Source: Opitutales bacterium
Lineage (GTDB): Bacteria > Verrucomicrobiota > Verrucomicrobiia > Opitutales > UBA953
Assembly: GCA_017546455.1 (NCBI GenBank)
Contig: JAFYWY010000002.1
Location: 1-45,778 of the forward strand
Length of the DNA: 45,778 nt
Direction: 5' to 3'
The notes under the pieces were generated by a model that worked only from the letters and a program-made list of their open reading frames with translations, was not told the origin of the DNA and did not search any database. The position numbers were made by a program, and so were the translations under genes. The stretch's first letter is position 1; each line of letters starts with the position of its first letter. Of the stretch, positions 26,904 through 36,387 are shown piece after piece.

Positions 26904-28610
26904 TTAGAGATTGTCGAGAATGTCGCCGAGGTTGGCGAAGTCCTGAGAACCGGTGCTCGTGGACATCGAAGCCGGAGCGCTGTTGCGTTCCGAAACCGGA
27001 CCGCGGACGCGTTCGTAAGCATTGATTTCCGCCTGGAGCTGAGCCGGGTCGTAGTTCGCAGCCTTGATCGAGAGACCGATGCGGCGTTCGTCCTTGTCAA
27101 TCTTGATGACGCGAGCCGAAACGTCCTGGCCGAGCTTGAGCACGTCCTTGATCTTTTCAACGCGTTCTTCGCTGATCTGCGAGATGTGAACAAGGCCGTC
27201 GATTTCGTCGGCAAGTTCGATGAAGGCGCCGAAGTTCGCGATCTTGGAGACCTTACCGGAGACGATGTCGCCGATGTGGAACTTGCGGTCGATGTCATCC
27301 CACGGGTCATCCTGCGTCTGCTTGATGCCGAGGGCGATGCGCTGCTGGTCAGCGTCAACGTCGAGAACGATGGCTTCGACTTCGTCACCCTTCTTGAGCA
27401 TTTCGCCCGGGTGGTTGATGTGACGCGTCCAGCTCATGTCGGAGACGTGGACCATACCGTCGATGCCTTCTTCGAGTTCGACGAACGCACCGAAGGTCGT
27501 GAGATTGCGGACCTTGCCGTGAACGCGAGCGCCGACCGGGTAGTTGTGGCGAACCATTTCCCACGGATTCTGTTCGAGCTGGCGGATGCCGAGGGAGATC
27601 TTCTGTTCTTCCTTGTTGATGCCGAGAATGACGGCGTCAACTTCCTGACCGATCTTGAGAACGTCGGACGGCTTCGTGATGCGCTTCGTCCAAGAGAGTT
27701 CCGTGACGTGAACGAGACCTTCAACGCCCTGTTCGAGTTCGACGAATGCGCCGTACTGAACGAGGTTGACGACCTTGCCGTGAACCTTCGCGCCGACCGG
27801 GTACTTCTTTTCGATGGAATCCCACGGGTTGCTCGTGCACTGCTTGAGGCCGAGCGAAACGCGTTCGCGGTCGCGGTCGATTTCGATGATCATAACGTCG
27901 ATTTCTTCGCCGACCTTGAGGACTTCGCTCGGGTGCGAGATGCGGCCCCAGCTCATGTCCGTGATGTGGAGAAGACCGTCGAGGCCGTCGAGGTCAACGA
28001 ACGCACCGTAGTCGGTGATGTTCTTGACGACGCCGCGGCGGATATCGCCCGGCTTGACTTCTTCGAGGAGAGCGCGGCGCTTTTCGTTGCGCTGTTCTTC
28101 GATCAGTTCGCGGCGCGAAATGACGAGGTTCTTTCGTTCGAGGTTGATCTTGAGAATCTTAAAGTCGTAGGTCTGACCGATGTACTGGTCGAGATTCTTC
28201 GGCGGCTGAACGTCGATCTGCGAAGCCGGGAGGAAAGCGTCGATACCCATCGAGACGATGAGACCGCCCTTGACCTTGGCCTTAACGCGACCCGGCATGA
28301 CCGAGCCTTCTTTGCATTCGGCAACGATGGTTTCCCAGTTCTTCTTCTGTTGCGCCTTGTCGTAGGAGATAACGGGAGCGCCGCTGCGATCTTCCGCCTT
28401 TTCCAAATAGACTTCGATTTCGTCGCCGATTTGGATTTCGCTGACATCCGCAAATTCGTTTGCGGGAATGACGCCTTCGGATTTTCCGCCGATATCGACA
28501 ACAACGCTGTTGTCGCGGATTTCGATAACCGTGCCCTTAACGATCGAGCCCGGAATGAGTGAGTTGAGGCTGCCGCTTTCTGCGAGCAGTTGTTCCATGA
28601 TGGAGGACAT
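26904..28610 (-). CDS. rpsA: 30S ribosomal protein S1
   Basis: A 568-residue protein with six S1 (OB-fold) RNA-binding repeats. The first two diverge and bind the ribosome ([20 protein letters not shown] at about 25-45 and [18 protein letters not shown]); the next four are close to each other, each with a GAFV/GAFI core followed by GLLH, GLVH, GMVH and GLVH. This is the full-length type that helps load structured mRNA on the 30S subunit. The C-terminal tail is short and Ser-rich. A start at codon 5 is also possible. Confidence 0.95.
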   Translation of the reverse strand: MSSIMEQLLAESGSLNSLIPGSIVKGTVIEIRDNSVVVDIGGKSEGVIPANEFADVSEIQIGDEIEVYLEKAEDRSGAPVISYDKAQQKKNWETIVAECKEGSVMPGRVKAKVKGGLIVSMGIDAFLPASQIDVQPPKNLDQYIGQTYDFKILKINLERKNLVISRRELIEEQRNEKRRALLEEVKPGDIRRGVVKNITDYGAFVDLDGLDGLLHITDMSWGRISHPSEVLKVGEEIDVMIIEIDRDRERVSLGLKQCTSNPWDSIEKKYPVGAKVHGKVVNLVQYGAFVELEQGVEGLVHVTELSWTKRITKPSDVLKIGQEVDAVILGINKEEQKISLGIRQLEQNPWEMVRHNYPVGARVHGKVRNLTTFGAFVELEEGIDGMVHVSDMSWTRHINHPGEMLKKGDEVEAIVLDVDADQQRIALGIKQTQDDPWDDIDRKFHIGDIVSGKVSKIANFGAFIELADEIDGLVHISQISEERVEKIKDVLKLGQDVSARVIKIDKDERRIGLSIKAANYDPAQLQAEINAYERVRGPVSERNSAPASMSTSTGSQDFANLGDILDNL

Positions 28611-28957
28611 ATTTATTCTTTCTGTATCTGCGGGAACGCGAGTTCACGCAGGGTTGATGGTTATTGTTCTTCCTTTTTCACCGGAACGGGCACCCGCCCG
28701 AACGGCAAAAGGAAGAACAAGCATGGACGAGAACGTTCCGATTGAAAAGACAAAACTGCGCCTTTCACGAGAAAAATTACCGAAACGCCAAGAGCTCCGA
28801 CACTCCGGCATCGCAGTGCAAGCCAAGCCGCAACATCTACTAAAAATAAGAAGTGTCCGGAAGAAGCAGTCTAAGATCCGATGAGCTTCCGAATGTACGC
28901 GCCCGAGCATAAAACTTGCCCGCATCGCCTATCGACGACGTCCATCTCCCGAAAAAC
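28611..28957. other. rpsA leader and promoter region, no gene seen
   Basis: About 350 bases between the tRNA-Asp terminator and rpsA hold no credible gene. The stretch is expected to contain the rpsA promoter and 5' leader. I could not recognise a definite promoter or a structured autoregulatory site by eye. Confidence 0.4.
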
Positions 28958-28985
28958 AAAAAACCCGCATTGCTGCGGGTTTTTT
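28958..28985 (-). terminator. Intrinsic terminator after tRNA-Asp
   Basis: The arms AAAAAACCCGCA and TGCGGGTTTTTT form a 12-bp stem with a 4-base loop, just past the tRNA 3' end. Confidence 0.88.
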
Positions 28986-28988
28986 AAA

Positions 28989-29065
28989 TGGCGGGATGGA
29001 CGGGGCTCGAACCCGCGACCTCCTGCGTGACAGGCAGGCGCTCTAACCAGCTGAGCTACCACCCC
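28989..29065 (-). tRNA. tRNA-Asp (anticodon GUC)
   Basis: A 77-base gene on the minus strand starting GGGGTGGTAGCTCAGCTGG. The loop CTGTCAC gives anticodon GTC. The T-loop GTTCGAGCC is standard, the acceptor stem pairs over 7 bp with one G-T, and CCA is encoded. Confidence 0.97.
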
Positions 29066-29128
29066 AGGTCGGATACAACCTCAATCGAAATTGTATGAGA
29101 CTAACTAAATCCTTTTTCGTGATGAAAG

Positions 29129-29578
29129 TCAAGCGATTTTAAAAGTTTTTAAAACTTTTTTTAAATCAGCCGGAATTTCTCCCCGGGAACGCAGTTCTCC
29201 GCTCACCGGATTGATGCTTGCATAAACGCTTGTCCATGAGCCGCGGGCAGCAAGCAGCTCCCGGCCGTCCCGCATACAAACGACTTCAAACATCCAATGA
29301 AGTGCGACGGAATCTTCCTCGGGAAGGGAGCGCGGACGAATTTTCACGCGCACGCAATCGCCGTAACGCAACGGCGCCAGAAAGCTCGCCTCCACACGCA
29401 CCCGCGGCCAGCCGGAAAGCATTCCCGCCTCTTCACTCACCAAAAAGAGGCCGTGTTTCCGGAAAAACTCCCCTTCCGCATTCTCTGCCCAACGCAGAAT
29501 TTGCGAGAAGTGCACGACACCGGCCATGTCCGTTTCCGAAAAACGCACGCCGAACGGCTCTGAAACATAGAATTCCAT
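29129..29578 (-). CDS. Acyl-CoA thioesterase, YbgC/4-hydroxybenzoyl-CoA type
   Basis: A 149-residue single hot-dog-fold protein. The signature FSETDMAGVVHFSQILRW at about 13-30 holds the catalytic Asp (the DxxGxVxxxxY/F pattern of YbgC). It is likely to hydrolyse short- or medium-chain acyl-CoA thioesters in the cytoplasm. Proteins of this group also occur in menaquinone synthesis, where they release 1,4-dihydroxy-2-naphthoate from CoA; no men genes are near, so this is open. It lies between tRNA-Asp and the lipoprotein/uvrB cluster on the same strand. Confidence 0.85.
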   Translation of the reverse strand: MEFYVSEPFGVRFSETDMAGVVHFSQILRWAENAEGEFFRKHGLFLVSEEAGMLSGWPRVRVEASFLAPLRYGDCVRVKIRPRSLPEEDSVALHWMFEVVCMRDGRELLAARGSWTSVYASINPVSGELRSRGEIPADLKKVLKTFKIA

Positions 29579-29629
29579 GGAATAAAACTAATTTCGCAGA
29601 CCGATTCCGCAAAGCAAAAACCGAGCAAT

Positions 29630-29968
29630 CTAATCCATCCGGAAAAAATCTTCCGGGACTTCCCGGCGAACTGTTCCGTCGCTGAATGTAAGATAAAGAT
29701 CGTAGGGAAACAAAAGCGTGTCCGCCGCCAAACCGAACGGCAAGATCAGCGACGAAACCACAATATTGGGCACGAGCGTTTCATCGAAGACATTCCCAGC
29801 CGCCAGATCAATTGTATTATCCGCAAGAAAGCCGAAAATGCTTCGTGTCTTATAAAACGGCTCGCGCACACGCGCACGCGCTTCAAACGACAGACATCCG
29901 CCGTGCAAAAGCACACTGACGGACAAGATTGTCAAAACGCCAAACGGCACGTAGTTTTTACTTCGCAT
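29630..29968 (-). CDS. YceK-like lipoprotein, second of a tandem pair
   Basis: Starting at the ATG at 29968 gives 112 residues with a lipoprotein signal: basic start MRSK, hydrophobic run FGVLTILSVSVLLHGG, then Cys24. The C-terminal segment LPFGLAADTLLFPYDLYLTF matches the core of YceK/YidQ-type proteins (the D-x-LxxPxD pattern). Their function is unknown; E. coli YceK is an outer-membrane lipoprotein. It overlaps the end of the similar upstream gene by 11 bp, so translation is probably coupled. A start 21 codons further upstream exists but would bury the signal peptide. Confidence 0.72.
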   Translation of the reverse strand: MRSKNYVPFGVLTILSVSVLLHGGCLSFEARARVREPFYKTRSIFGFLADNTIDLAAGNVFDETLVPNIVVSSLILPFGLAADTLLFPYDLYLTFSDGTVRREVPEDFFRMD

Positions 29969-30302
29969 CTCCGGCACAGGAATAAGGGTCATCCGAAAAA
30001 ATCTGCCCGTAATCGATTGTATAAACATCATACGGCAGATAGAGCACGTCCCAAAACAAACTTATCGGAATATCAACGACATTCCAGATCTTCTCGACAA
30101 GCCATGCGGGAAGCGAGTATTCGATATCCGTATCTGACGCGAATTGCCCCGTAAGATGCAAAACCGCAAGCCGTGTTCCCGCGAAAGGCTCCCCTTTCGT
30201 ATCCGTAATGCGCGCCAAGGTTCCGTGGCTGAAGCATCCCGGCAAAAGCAACGCAAACAATAAAACGGTAAAGACGGTGACGATTCGTGTTTGCGGCTTC
30301 AT
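29958..30302 (-). CDS. YceK-like lipoprotein, first of a tandem pair
   Basis: 114 residues with a clear lipobox: MKPQTR, a hydrophobic stretch VFTVLLFALLLPG, then Cys23. The stretch DIPISLFWDVLYLPYDVY closely follows the YceK pattern of a DxPxSLxxDxLxLPxDxx core. Mature chain sorting to the outer membrane is plausible since Phe-Ser follows the cysteine rather than Asp. It starts 11 bp after uvrB and is probably transcribed with it, although no functional link to DNA repair is known. Confidence 0.75.
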   Translation of the reverse strand: MKPQTRIVTVFTVLLFALLLPGCFSHGTLARITDTKGEPFAGTRLAVLHLTGQFASDTDIEYSLPAWLVEKIWNVVDIPISLFWDVLYLPYDVYTIDYGQIFSDDPYSCAGDAK

Positions 30303-30313
30303 GATTCGGCTTT

Positions 30314-32377
30314 CTATTTTCTGCGGCGAGCCTTGGCCTTGACGGCCGGATAATAGGGTTTGGACTTCGCCGGTGCGGAGCTTCCCGCAGAGCCCTTTTT
30401 GAGCAATGCGATTTGGTCGCGTAAGAGAGCGGCTTTTTCAAATTCGAGCCGGTCGGCGGCGGCGAGCATTTCTTCTTCCAGCTCGGCAAGCACGGCGGCG
30501 ACATCTTCGTCACTCGTTCCTTCCGCCGCCATGAGCAACGTCCCCGCATCCTCTTCCGGCGGCGGGAGCAAGCTTGCCTGAACGGCGCGACGCACCCCGC
30601 GCGGCGTAATTCCGTGTTCGGCGTTGTAAGCCGTCTGCCGCTCCCGACGTAGCTGACAAATCGCAATGGCGCGCGCAAGCGACTGCGTCATCACGTCGGC
30701 ATAGAGAATAACGCGCCCGTTTTCGTGACGCGCCGCGCGCCCCGCCGTTTGGATAATCGAAGTTTCGCTGCGCAGAAAACCTTCTTTGTCGGCGTCGAGA
30801 ATCGCGACGAGCGCGGCTTCGGGAATATCCAAGCCTTCGCGCAGCAAATTGACGCCGATAAGCACGTCAAACGCGCCCTGACGCAAGCGCCGCAGGATTT
30901 CCACGCGTTCGATCGCATCGATGTCCGAATGCAAATATTCCGCTCGCATGCCGCGTTCCCGCATGAATTCGCAGATGTCTTCGCTCATGCGCTTGGTCAG
31001 CGTCGTGACGAGCACGCGTTCGCCGCGCTCAATCGCAAGCGTCGATTCGTGAATCACGTCTTCGATTTGCCCCTTAATCGGACGCACCTCCATCACGGGA
31101 TCCAGCAGTCCCGTCGGGCGGATAATCTGCTCGGCGACGACGGCGGAGTTTTCCAATTCAAACGGCGCAGGCGTGGCGGAAACAAACACTGTCTGCGGGA
31201 CAACGTCGTCGAATTCGGCCGGCTTGAGCGGACGATTTTCCACCGCGCTCGGCAGGCGGAAACCGAATTCCACGAGGCGGTTTTTGCGGGAACGGTCGCC
31301 GTGCGACATACCGTGAATCTGCGGAAGCGTGACGTGCGATTCGTCGATAAAAACGAGAAAATCTTTCGGAAAAAAGTCCAAGAGGCACCACGGGCGCTGC
31401 TCCGGCGTTCGACCGCCGATGTGCATGGAATAATTTTCAATGCCGAAGCAAAACCCGGTTTCGCGCAGCATCTCGATGTCGTTTTCCGTACGCATACGAA
31501 TGCGCTGAGCTTCGAGCAATTTGCCTGCACGCTCGAATTTTGCAACCTGTTCATCGAGCTCGGCCTGGATTTTTACAATCGCCGCATTGATGCGTTCCCG
31601 AGTCGTAATATATTGGCTCGCCGGATACAAATCGAAACGTTCAAGCCGTGCGCCCGCACGCCCGGTCAGCGGATCAAGCTCGCGGATGCTTTCAACTTCG
31701 TCGTCAAAAAACGTGATGCGGATCGCCGTCTCCATGTACGCGGGAAACACATCGACAGTGTCGCCGCGCACGCGGAACGAGCAACGTTCCAATTCGACAT
31801 CGTTGCGCTGATACACATTGGCAACGAGGCGCTCGAGCAATTCGTCGCGCCGCAAACGCATACCGACGCGCATCGGAATCATCATCTCGCGGAAATCCTG
31901 CGGCGAACCCAAGCCGTAAATGCAGGAAACGGAAGCAATGACGATGACGTCGCGGCGGGAAAGCAGCGCCGAACTCGCCGCGATGCGCAGGCGCTCGATA
32001 TCGTCGTTAATGGCGGAATCTTTTTCAATGTAAGTATCCGTCGCGGGGACGTAGGCCTCCGGCTGGTAGTAATCGTAATAGCTGATGAAATATTCGACCG
32101 CGTTGTCGGGGAAGAAATGCTTGAACTCGGAATAGAGCTGCGCGGCGAGCGTCTTGTTGTGCGAAATAATCAGCGTCGGGCGTTGCACGCGCTCGATGAT
32201 ATTGGCCATCGAAAAGGTTTTTCCGGATCCGGTGACGCCGAGCAACGTCTGATATTTATTTCCCTGCTCGACACTGCGTGCGATGAGGTCAATCGCCTGC
32301 GGCTGATCGCCCGTCGGTTTAAATTCCGATGAGAGCTTAAAAGGCTTTTCGCCGCTGGTAAAAACACCGTCCGACAT
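30314..32377 (-). CDS. uvrB: Excinuclease ABC subunit B (UvrB)
   Basis: A 687-residue nucleotide-excision-repair helicase-like subunit that verifies damage handed over by UvrA and positions UvrC. Walker A is GVTGSGKTFSM at about 48-58, the strand-separating beta-hairpin YYDYYQPEAYVP is at about 100-111, and Walker B is VFIDESH near 345. The C-terminal UVR motif EEEMLAAADRLEFEKAALLR, which recruits UvrC, is followed by a basic tail. The length is typical. It heads a run of minus-strand genes with the two lipoproteins. Confidence 0.97.
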   Translation of the reverse strand: MSDGVFTSGEKPFKLSSEFKPTGDQPQAIDLIARSVEQGNKYQTLLGVTGSGKTFSMANIIERVQRPTLIISHNKTLAAQLYSEFKHFFPDNAVEYFISYYDYYQPEAYVPATDTYIEKDSAINDDIERLRIAASSALLSRRDVIVIASVSCIYGLGSPQDFREMMIPMRVGMRLRRDELLERLVANVYQRNDVELERCSFRVRGDTVDVFPAYMETAIRITFFDDEVESIRELDPLTGRAGARLERFDLYPASQYITTRERINAAIVKIQAELDEQVAKFERAGKLLEAQRIRMRTENDIEMLRETGFCFGIENYSMHIGGRTPEQRPWCLLDFFPKDFLVFIDESHVTLPQIHGMSHGDRSRKNRLVEFGFRLPSAVENRPLKPAEFDDVVPQTVFVSATPAPFELENSAVVAEQIIRPTGLLDPVMEVRPIKGQIEDVIHESTLAIERGERVLVTTLTKRMSEDICEFMRERGMRAEYLHSDIDAIERVEILRRLRQGAFDVLIGVNLLREGLDIPEAALVAILDADKEGFLRSETSIIQTAGRAARHENGRVILYADVMTQSLARAIAICQLRRERQTAYNAEHGITPRGVRRAVQASLLPPPEEDAGTLLMAAEGTSDEDVAAVLAELEEEMLAAADRLEFEKAALLRDQIALLKKGSAGSSAPAKSKPYYPAVKAKARRRK

Positions 32378-32457
32378 CTTCCGGAATTCTTTGATGTTCG
32401 CGTCGGGAAATCAATTTTTATCTTGCGACAAAAACAACTCGGGAGGAAAATTTTGAC

Positions 32458-33045
32458 ATGCTCAAAAAGATTGTCTCACTGCTTTCATTTGCCCTTTTAT
32501 CCGGAGCCCTGCTCCCCGCTTCCGCCTACGCGCAGGAAAAACCTACGGCACCTGCCGCGGAGAAAAGCGATAAGCCCGCCAAAGCCGAAGAGCACGACTG
32601 GAAAAATGTGTTTCCGGACGGCCTGATCAAAGCCGGCGAAAAAGCGGACAAAGCCAAGCCCGACGCCGTCAAAACGCTCAAGGGCAAGTTCGTTGCCGTT
32701 TATAATTCCGCGAGCTGGTGCGGTCCCTGCCGCGTCTTCACGCCGGAATTGGTAAAATTTTACAAGAAGAATCAAAAGCAGATGGAAATCATCTTTAAGT
32801 CCGCCGACCGGACGGAAGACGCCATGATTGCCTACGCCAAGAAAAACAAGATGAAGTGGCTTGCGATTCCCTTCGGCAAGCGTTGCACGACAAAAGCCGC
32901 CGGCGGCATCCCGCACTTCGTCGTCTATGCGCCCGACGGAACCCTGTTCGCCGAGATCTCCGGCAGCGGAGAAAAATCGATGAAAGCACTCAATGCCCTT
33001 CCCGAACAAATGAAGGAATGGCAAAAAGAACACAAAAAGCGCTAA
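32458..33045 (+). CDS. Exported thioredoxin-like protein
   Basis: 195 residues with a signal peptide (KK start, hydrophobic core, probable cut after ASAYA at about residue 25) and a charged linker. A thioredoxin-like domain from about 70 has the active site WCGPC (Cys88, Cys91) in YNSASWCGPCRVF. The following sequence (ELVKFYKKNQKQMEIIFKSA) resembles the nucleoredoxin/tryparedoxin sub-group. Periplasmic disulfide reduction or isomerisation is the likely role. A good Shine-Dalgarno (GGGAGGA) lies 10 bases before the ATG. It is divergent from uvrB and has its own terminator. Confidence 0.85.
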   Translation: MLKKIVSLLSFALLSGALLPASAYAQEKPTAPAAEKSDKPAKAEEHDWKNVFPDGLIKAGEKADKAKPDAVKTLKGKFVAVYNSASWCGPCRVFTPELVKFYKKNQKQMEIIFKSADRTEDAMIAYAKKNKMKWLAIPFGKRCTTKAAGGIPHFVVYAPDGTLFAEISGSGEKSMKALNALPEQMKEWQKEHKKR

Positions 33046-33065
33046 GCCTCAGCATTGCCGAATAC

Positions 33066-33096
33066 AAAAAGCGTTCCCGCTCGGGAACGCTTTTTT
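33066..33096. terminator. Bidirectional intrinsic terminator
   Basis: The arms AAAAAGCGTTCCCG and CGGGAACGCTTTTT form a 14-bp stem with a minimal loop. It serves the thioredoxin gene and the convergent DUF58 gene. The stem is an inverted pair of the recurrent word GCGGGAACG. Confidence 0.9.
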
Positions 33097-33098
33097 CG

Positions 33099-33962
33099 TC
33101 ATCGCTCAAAGTAGCGGATGAGCGGGAGAACAACATCTTCGCCGCAGGTCAGCGAAATCCAGCCCGCCTTGGCTCGGGCGGCTTCCTTTTCCAGAGCCGC
33201 GTGCTCCTGCGCAGCCATTTCCGCGTAAAGACTGCGAAAAGCATTGTCCGCGCGGAAGCTGCCTTCGGAAAGGGTTTCGGCGTCAACGATATTCCAGTTC
33301 CCCGCGAGCGGCCACTTCTTTTCCACGGGGTCGTTGACATTGATTAAAACAACGTCATGGCGGCGCGCCAGCATCCCGAGCGACCGTGTCCACTGTTCCC
33401 GCGCTTCCAGAAAATCGGAAATGACAAAAATCACGGTGCGCTTCTTCAGTAGGCGATGCATCTGCGTCAACGCACCCGCGATATCGGTCTTTCGCCCCTG
33501 CGGCTCGGTCGCGACGAGTTCGCGTATCATGCGCAGGACATGGGCTTTCCCGCTTCGCATCGGCAAATGCTTTTCGACGCGGTCGGAAAACATCAGCATG
33601 CCGACCTTGTCGCGGCTGCGCACGGCACTCAGAGCGAGCAATGCGGCAATTTCCGCCTGCGTCCGAATCTTCGTTTTTTCCCCCGAGCCGAAAAGCCCGG
33701 AAGCCGAAACGTCAATCGCAAGCAAAACGTGAAGCTCGCGTTCTTCGACGTATTTTTTAACAAACGGCGCCCCCATGCGCGCGGAAACGTTCCAATCAAT
33801 ATCGCGCACATCGTCGCCGAGTTCGTACTCGCGCACTTCCTCGAACTCGATTCCTCGCCCTTTGAAGCGGGAACGGTAAGCGCCGCCGACCATATTGTCC
33901 ACGGCACGGCGCGTCCGAATTTCCAAACGGCGCACCTCCGAAATCAGTTCTCCGACGTCCAT
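33099..33962 (-). CDS. DUF58 (von Willebrand A-like) protein
   Basis: 287 residues of the DUF58 family. The signature FEEVREYELGDDVRDIDWN is at about 40-58. The following domain resembles a von Willebrand A fold with a DxSxS metal site (IDVSAS at about 88-93) and FVISDF near 180. Such proteins are almost always encoded next to a MoxR ATPase, as here, and are thought to act with it in assembling or activating other proteins, possibly envelope proteins. The further genes (batA/batB-type von Willebrand proteins) that often follow are absent; a terminator closes the pair. Confidence 0.9.
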   Translation of the reverse strand: MDVGELISEVRRLEIRTRRAVDNMVGGAYRSRFKGRGIEFEEVREYELGDDVRDIDWNVSARMGAPFVKKYVEERELHVLLAIDVSASGLFGSGEKTKIRTQAEIAALLALSAVRSRDKVGMLMFSDRVEKHLPMRSGKAHVLRMIRELVATEPQGRKTDIAGALTQMHRLLKKRTVIFVISDFLEAREQWTRSLGMLARRHDVVLINVNDPVEKKWPLAGNWNIVDAETLSEGSFRADNAFRSLYAEMAAQEHAALEKEAARAKAGWISLTCGEDVVLPLIRYFER

Positions 33963-34001
33963 AGATAGATATCCGAATGATTTTGCGGGAGACGGGTAGC
34001 G

Positions 34002-35024
34002 TTACGGGGTCTTCAGATTTTCCAGGATGAAATTCACGATATCGTGCGACGAAATATTTTCCGCCTCGGCCTCATAGGAAGGCGCCACGCGGTGGGCGAG
34101 AATATCGACGGCGACGGCCTTGACGTCCTGCGGAACGACGTAGGCACGTCCGTCCAGAAAGGCGTGAGCGCGGGCGGCGAGTGCCAAAGCAATCGGCGCG
34201 CGCGGAGAGGCACCGACGGCAACCCAATCACGGATGCGGGAAAGATCCACTTCGCTTTGGCGGCCCGAAAGACCGTCGCGCTTGCCCGGGCGCGTCGCGA
34301 TAACGAGGTCGAGGATGTAATCCAGGATTTTTTCGTCCATGTAAATCCTGTCGAGCCATTTGCGCGCTTCGAGGATTTCGTCGAGTGTGCATACTTGCGA
34401 AACCGCCAAATTGTTTTCCGGGTGCGCCATGCGTTCGACGACGAGGCGTTCTTCGGAGCGCGACGGATAATCGATTTTTACTTTAAAGAGGAAGCGGTCG
34501 ATTTGAGCTTCGGGAAGCGGGTACGTGCCCTCCTGCTCGATCGGATTTTGCGTCGCCATGACGAGGAAGGGGTGCGGCAGTTTGTGCGTTTCGCCGCCGA
34601 TGGTCACCTGCTTTTCCTGCATGGCTTCAAGCAAGGCCGCCTGAACTTTCGCGGGAGCGCGGTTAATTTCGTCGGCAAGCACGATATTGGCGAAAATCGG
34701 CCCGAGGCGCACGGAAAACTCACTCTTGGCGGCGTTGTAAATGGTCGTACCCATCACGTCGGCGGGAAGCAGGTCCGGCGTAAACTGCACGCGGGAGAAC
34801 GAAGCGCCGATCGCCTGCGAAAGCGTCTTGATAGCCAGCGTCTTGGCCAAGCCCGGCAAGCCCTCCACGAGCAAATGCCCGTTCGTGAGCAGGCCCATAA
34901 TCATTCGCGTCACCAGGGTGTCCTGACCGGCGATAACGCGCCCGATTTCAATTCTCAATCGGCTGACGAATGCCGAGGCCGCACGAATGTTTTGCTGAAG
35001 TTCGTTGAGTTCGTTCTGTTCCAT
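34002..35024 (-). CDS. MoxR-family AAA+ ATPase
   Basis: A 340-residue AAA+ chaperone-like ATPase. Walker A is EGLPGLAKT at 54-62 (the Gly-Leu-Ala-Lys form typical of MoxR) and Walker B VLADEINRAP at about 115-124. The C-terminal helical lid includes GASPRAPIAL. MoxR proteins remodel or insert cofactors into partner proteins that carry von Willebrand domains. It starts 39 bp upstream of the DUF58 gene on the same strand and forms a two-gene operon with it. It is divergent from rnhB. Confidence 0.93.
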   Translation of the reverse strand: MEQNELNELQQNIRAASAFVSRLRIEIGRVIAGQDTLVTRMIMGLLTNGHLLVEGLPGLAKTLAIKTLSQAIGASFSRVQFTPDLLPADVMGTTIYNAAKSEFSVRLGPIFANIVLADEINRAPAKVQAALLEAMQEKQVTIGGETHKLPHPFLVMATQNPIEQEGTYPLPEAQIDRFLFKVKIDYPSRSEERLVVERMAHPENNLAVSQVCTLDEILEARKWLDRIYMDEKILDYILDLVIATRPGKRDGLSGRQSEVDLSRIRDWVAVGASPRAPIALALAARAHAFLDGRAYVVPQDVKAVAVDILAHRVAPSYEAEAENISSHDIVNFILENLKTP

Positions 35025-35154
35025 AATTTTTTCGGATTATAAAAAACAGCGGCGCAAAATCCAAAATTTTTCTTTTATTCCGACGTTTTAAACCCGCCGT
35101 CTCTCGTTTCGTTCTTTAATCTTCATCGCTTTCGCGTTAGTCTCTCCGAGAAAA

Positions 35155-35967
35155 ATGGCTTCACACTCGCTCATCAGATACGACAAAAAACGGCTCGGGA
35201 ACGCGCCGGGAATTGTCGGCGTCGATGAAGCCGGTCGCGGCTGCTTCGCCGGCCCCGTCGTTGCGGGCGCCGTTTGGGTGCAACGCAAATTCTACGAAGT
35301 TTCGACCCCGGTACGCCGTGCCGGATTCATCAACGACTCCAAACAGCTTTCCCAGGAAACACGCGAGGAAGTCTTCGCCCTAATCGAGCACTGGGAACGA
35401 AGCGGTAACCTGATTTTCTCCGCGGGAACGGCCAGCGTACGCGAAATCGACACGCTGAATATTCTCGGAGCCTCACGCCTGGCCATGCAACGCGCCGTCG
35501 CCGGAGTCCTCGAAAAATTCAACGCCGCCGCCCCGGAGGGCACACCCTGTCCCTTCGCCACGGCCGGAGCCGACGATGCCCCGCTCTTCGATAAAGGCAT
35601 TTCCTTCCCTCCGATGCTCGTGGACGGACGTCCGCTCGTCCCCTTCGCCTGGCGCCACGAGGCCATTGTCAAAGGCGACGCCACCAGTCTCGCCATCGCC
35701 CTCGCCTCGATCGTCGCCAAGGTCACGCGCGACCGCCTGATGTGCGATTTCGACAAGGAATTTCCGCAGTATAATTTCTCCGAACACAAGGGCTACGGCA
35801 CGCCGACGCATATCGCCGCCATCCGCGCCCACGGCATTACACCGCTGCACCGCATGAAGTTTTTGCGTAATCTCGCAGCCAACTCCCCGCAGCAAATCGC
35901 CGGCCTCGAAGATCTCTTTCCGCCGGAAAGCGCCGCACCGCCGCAGAGCGAATTCTCTTTCCTATAG
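35155..35967 (+). CDS. rnhB: Ribonuclease HII
   Basis: 270 residues. RNase HII cuts RNA of RNA/DNA hybrids and excises single ribonucleotides. The active-site motif VGVDEAGRGCFAGP starts at about 21 (Asp24, Glu25), and further conserved blocks are SLAIALASIVAKVTRD and the HKGYGTPTH signature. It is longer than E. coli RNase HII (198) because of an insertion of about 30 residues before VDGRPL and a Pro/Glu-rich C-terminal tail. It lies about 150 bp upstream of rpmI. Confidence 0.93.
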   Translation: MASHSLIRYDKKRLGNAPGIVGVDEAGRGCFAGPVVAGAVWVQRKFYEVSTPVRRAGFINDSKQLSQETREEVFALIEHWERSGNLIFSAGTASVREIDTLNILGASRLAMQRAVAGVLEKFNAAAPEGTPCPFATAGADDAPLFDKGISFPPMLVDGRPLVPFAWRHEAIVKGDATSLAIALASIVAKVTRDRLMCDFDKEFPQYNFSEHKGYGTPTHIAAIRAHGITPLHRMKFLRNLAANSPQQIAGLEDLFPPESAAPPQSEFSFL

Positions 35968-36123
35968 GCTCTTCCCGCCGGGAATTTGAGTCTTAAAGGC
36001 GGATTCCGCAGCATCGCCGCCCGCATGCTTCCGACACGCCTGATTTTAGCGCAAGAAAAACGCTCAAAGTGTCAAAAACCGCTTTACAAGCACGAGCGAA
36101 AACGTTTTCATAGGAGGCTTCTT

Positions 36124-36315
36124 ATGCAAAAAACTAAGAAATCCATCGCAAAACGGTTCAAAGTGACCGGCAGCGGCAAACTCATGCGTCGTTCGCCCAA
36201 CACTCGCCACCTCCTCCGCAACAAGAGCACGAAAGCACGTCGTCGCTCCGGAGCTGACAAGCGAGTCGATGAAGGCTTCGAAAAGACGTTTAAGTCTGCA
36301 ATGCCGTTTGCTTAA
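36124..36315 (+). CDS. rpmI: 50S ribosomal protein L35
   Basis: 63 residues, strongly basic, matching bL35 ([33 protein letters not shown]). I start at the ATG at 36124, which follows a strong Shine-Dalgarno AGGAGG; the open frame continues upstream without similarity. It is paired with rplT as nearly everywhere in bacteria. The usual first gene of this operon, infC, is not immediately upstream; rnhB is. Confidence 0.95.
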   Translation: MQKTKKSIAKRFKVTGSGKLMRRSPNTRHLLRNKSTKARRRSGADKRVDEGFEKTFKSAMPFA

Positions 36316-36358
36316 TCCCTACCAAAGGAAATTAAGAGCCCAAACAATAACTGCACTT

Positions 36359-36387
36359 GCCGGGTGAACTCAAAATGACGACCCGGC
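36359..36387 (+). promoter_or_regulatory. Hairpin in the rpmI-rplT spacer
   Basis: The arms GCCGGGT and ACCCGGC pair perfectly over 7 bp around a 15-base loop, about 27 bases before the rplT start. It has no T run, so it is not a terminator. L20 represses its own operon through mRNA structure in several bacteria, and this may be such a site, but that is inference. Confidence 0.35.

Noticed and set aside
27186-28562. A 458-codon frame opposite rpsA
   Set aside because: Antisense shadow of the S1 repeats; it repeats in step with the S1 domains.
30725-32332. A 535-codon frame opposite uvrB
   Set aside because: Antisense shadow; no start signal and no recognisable motif.
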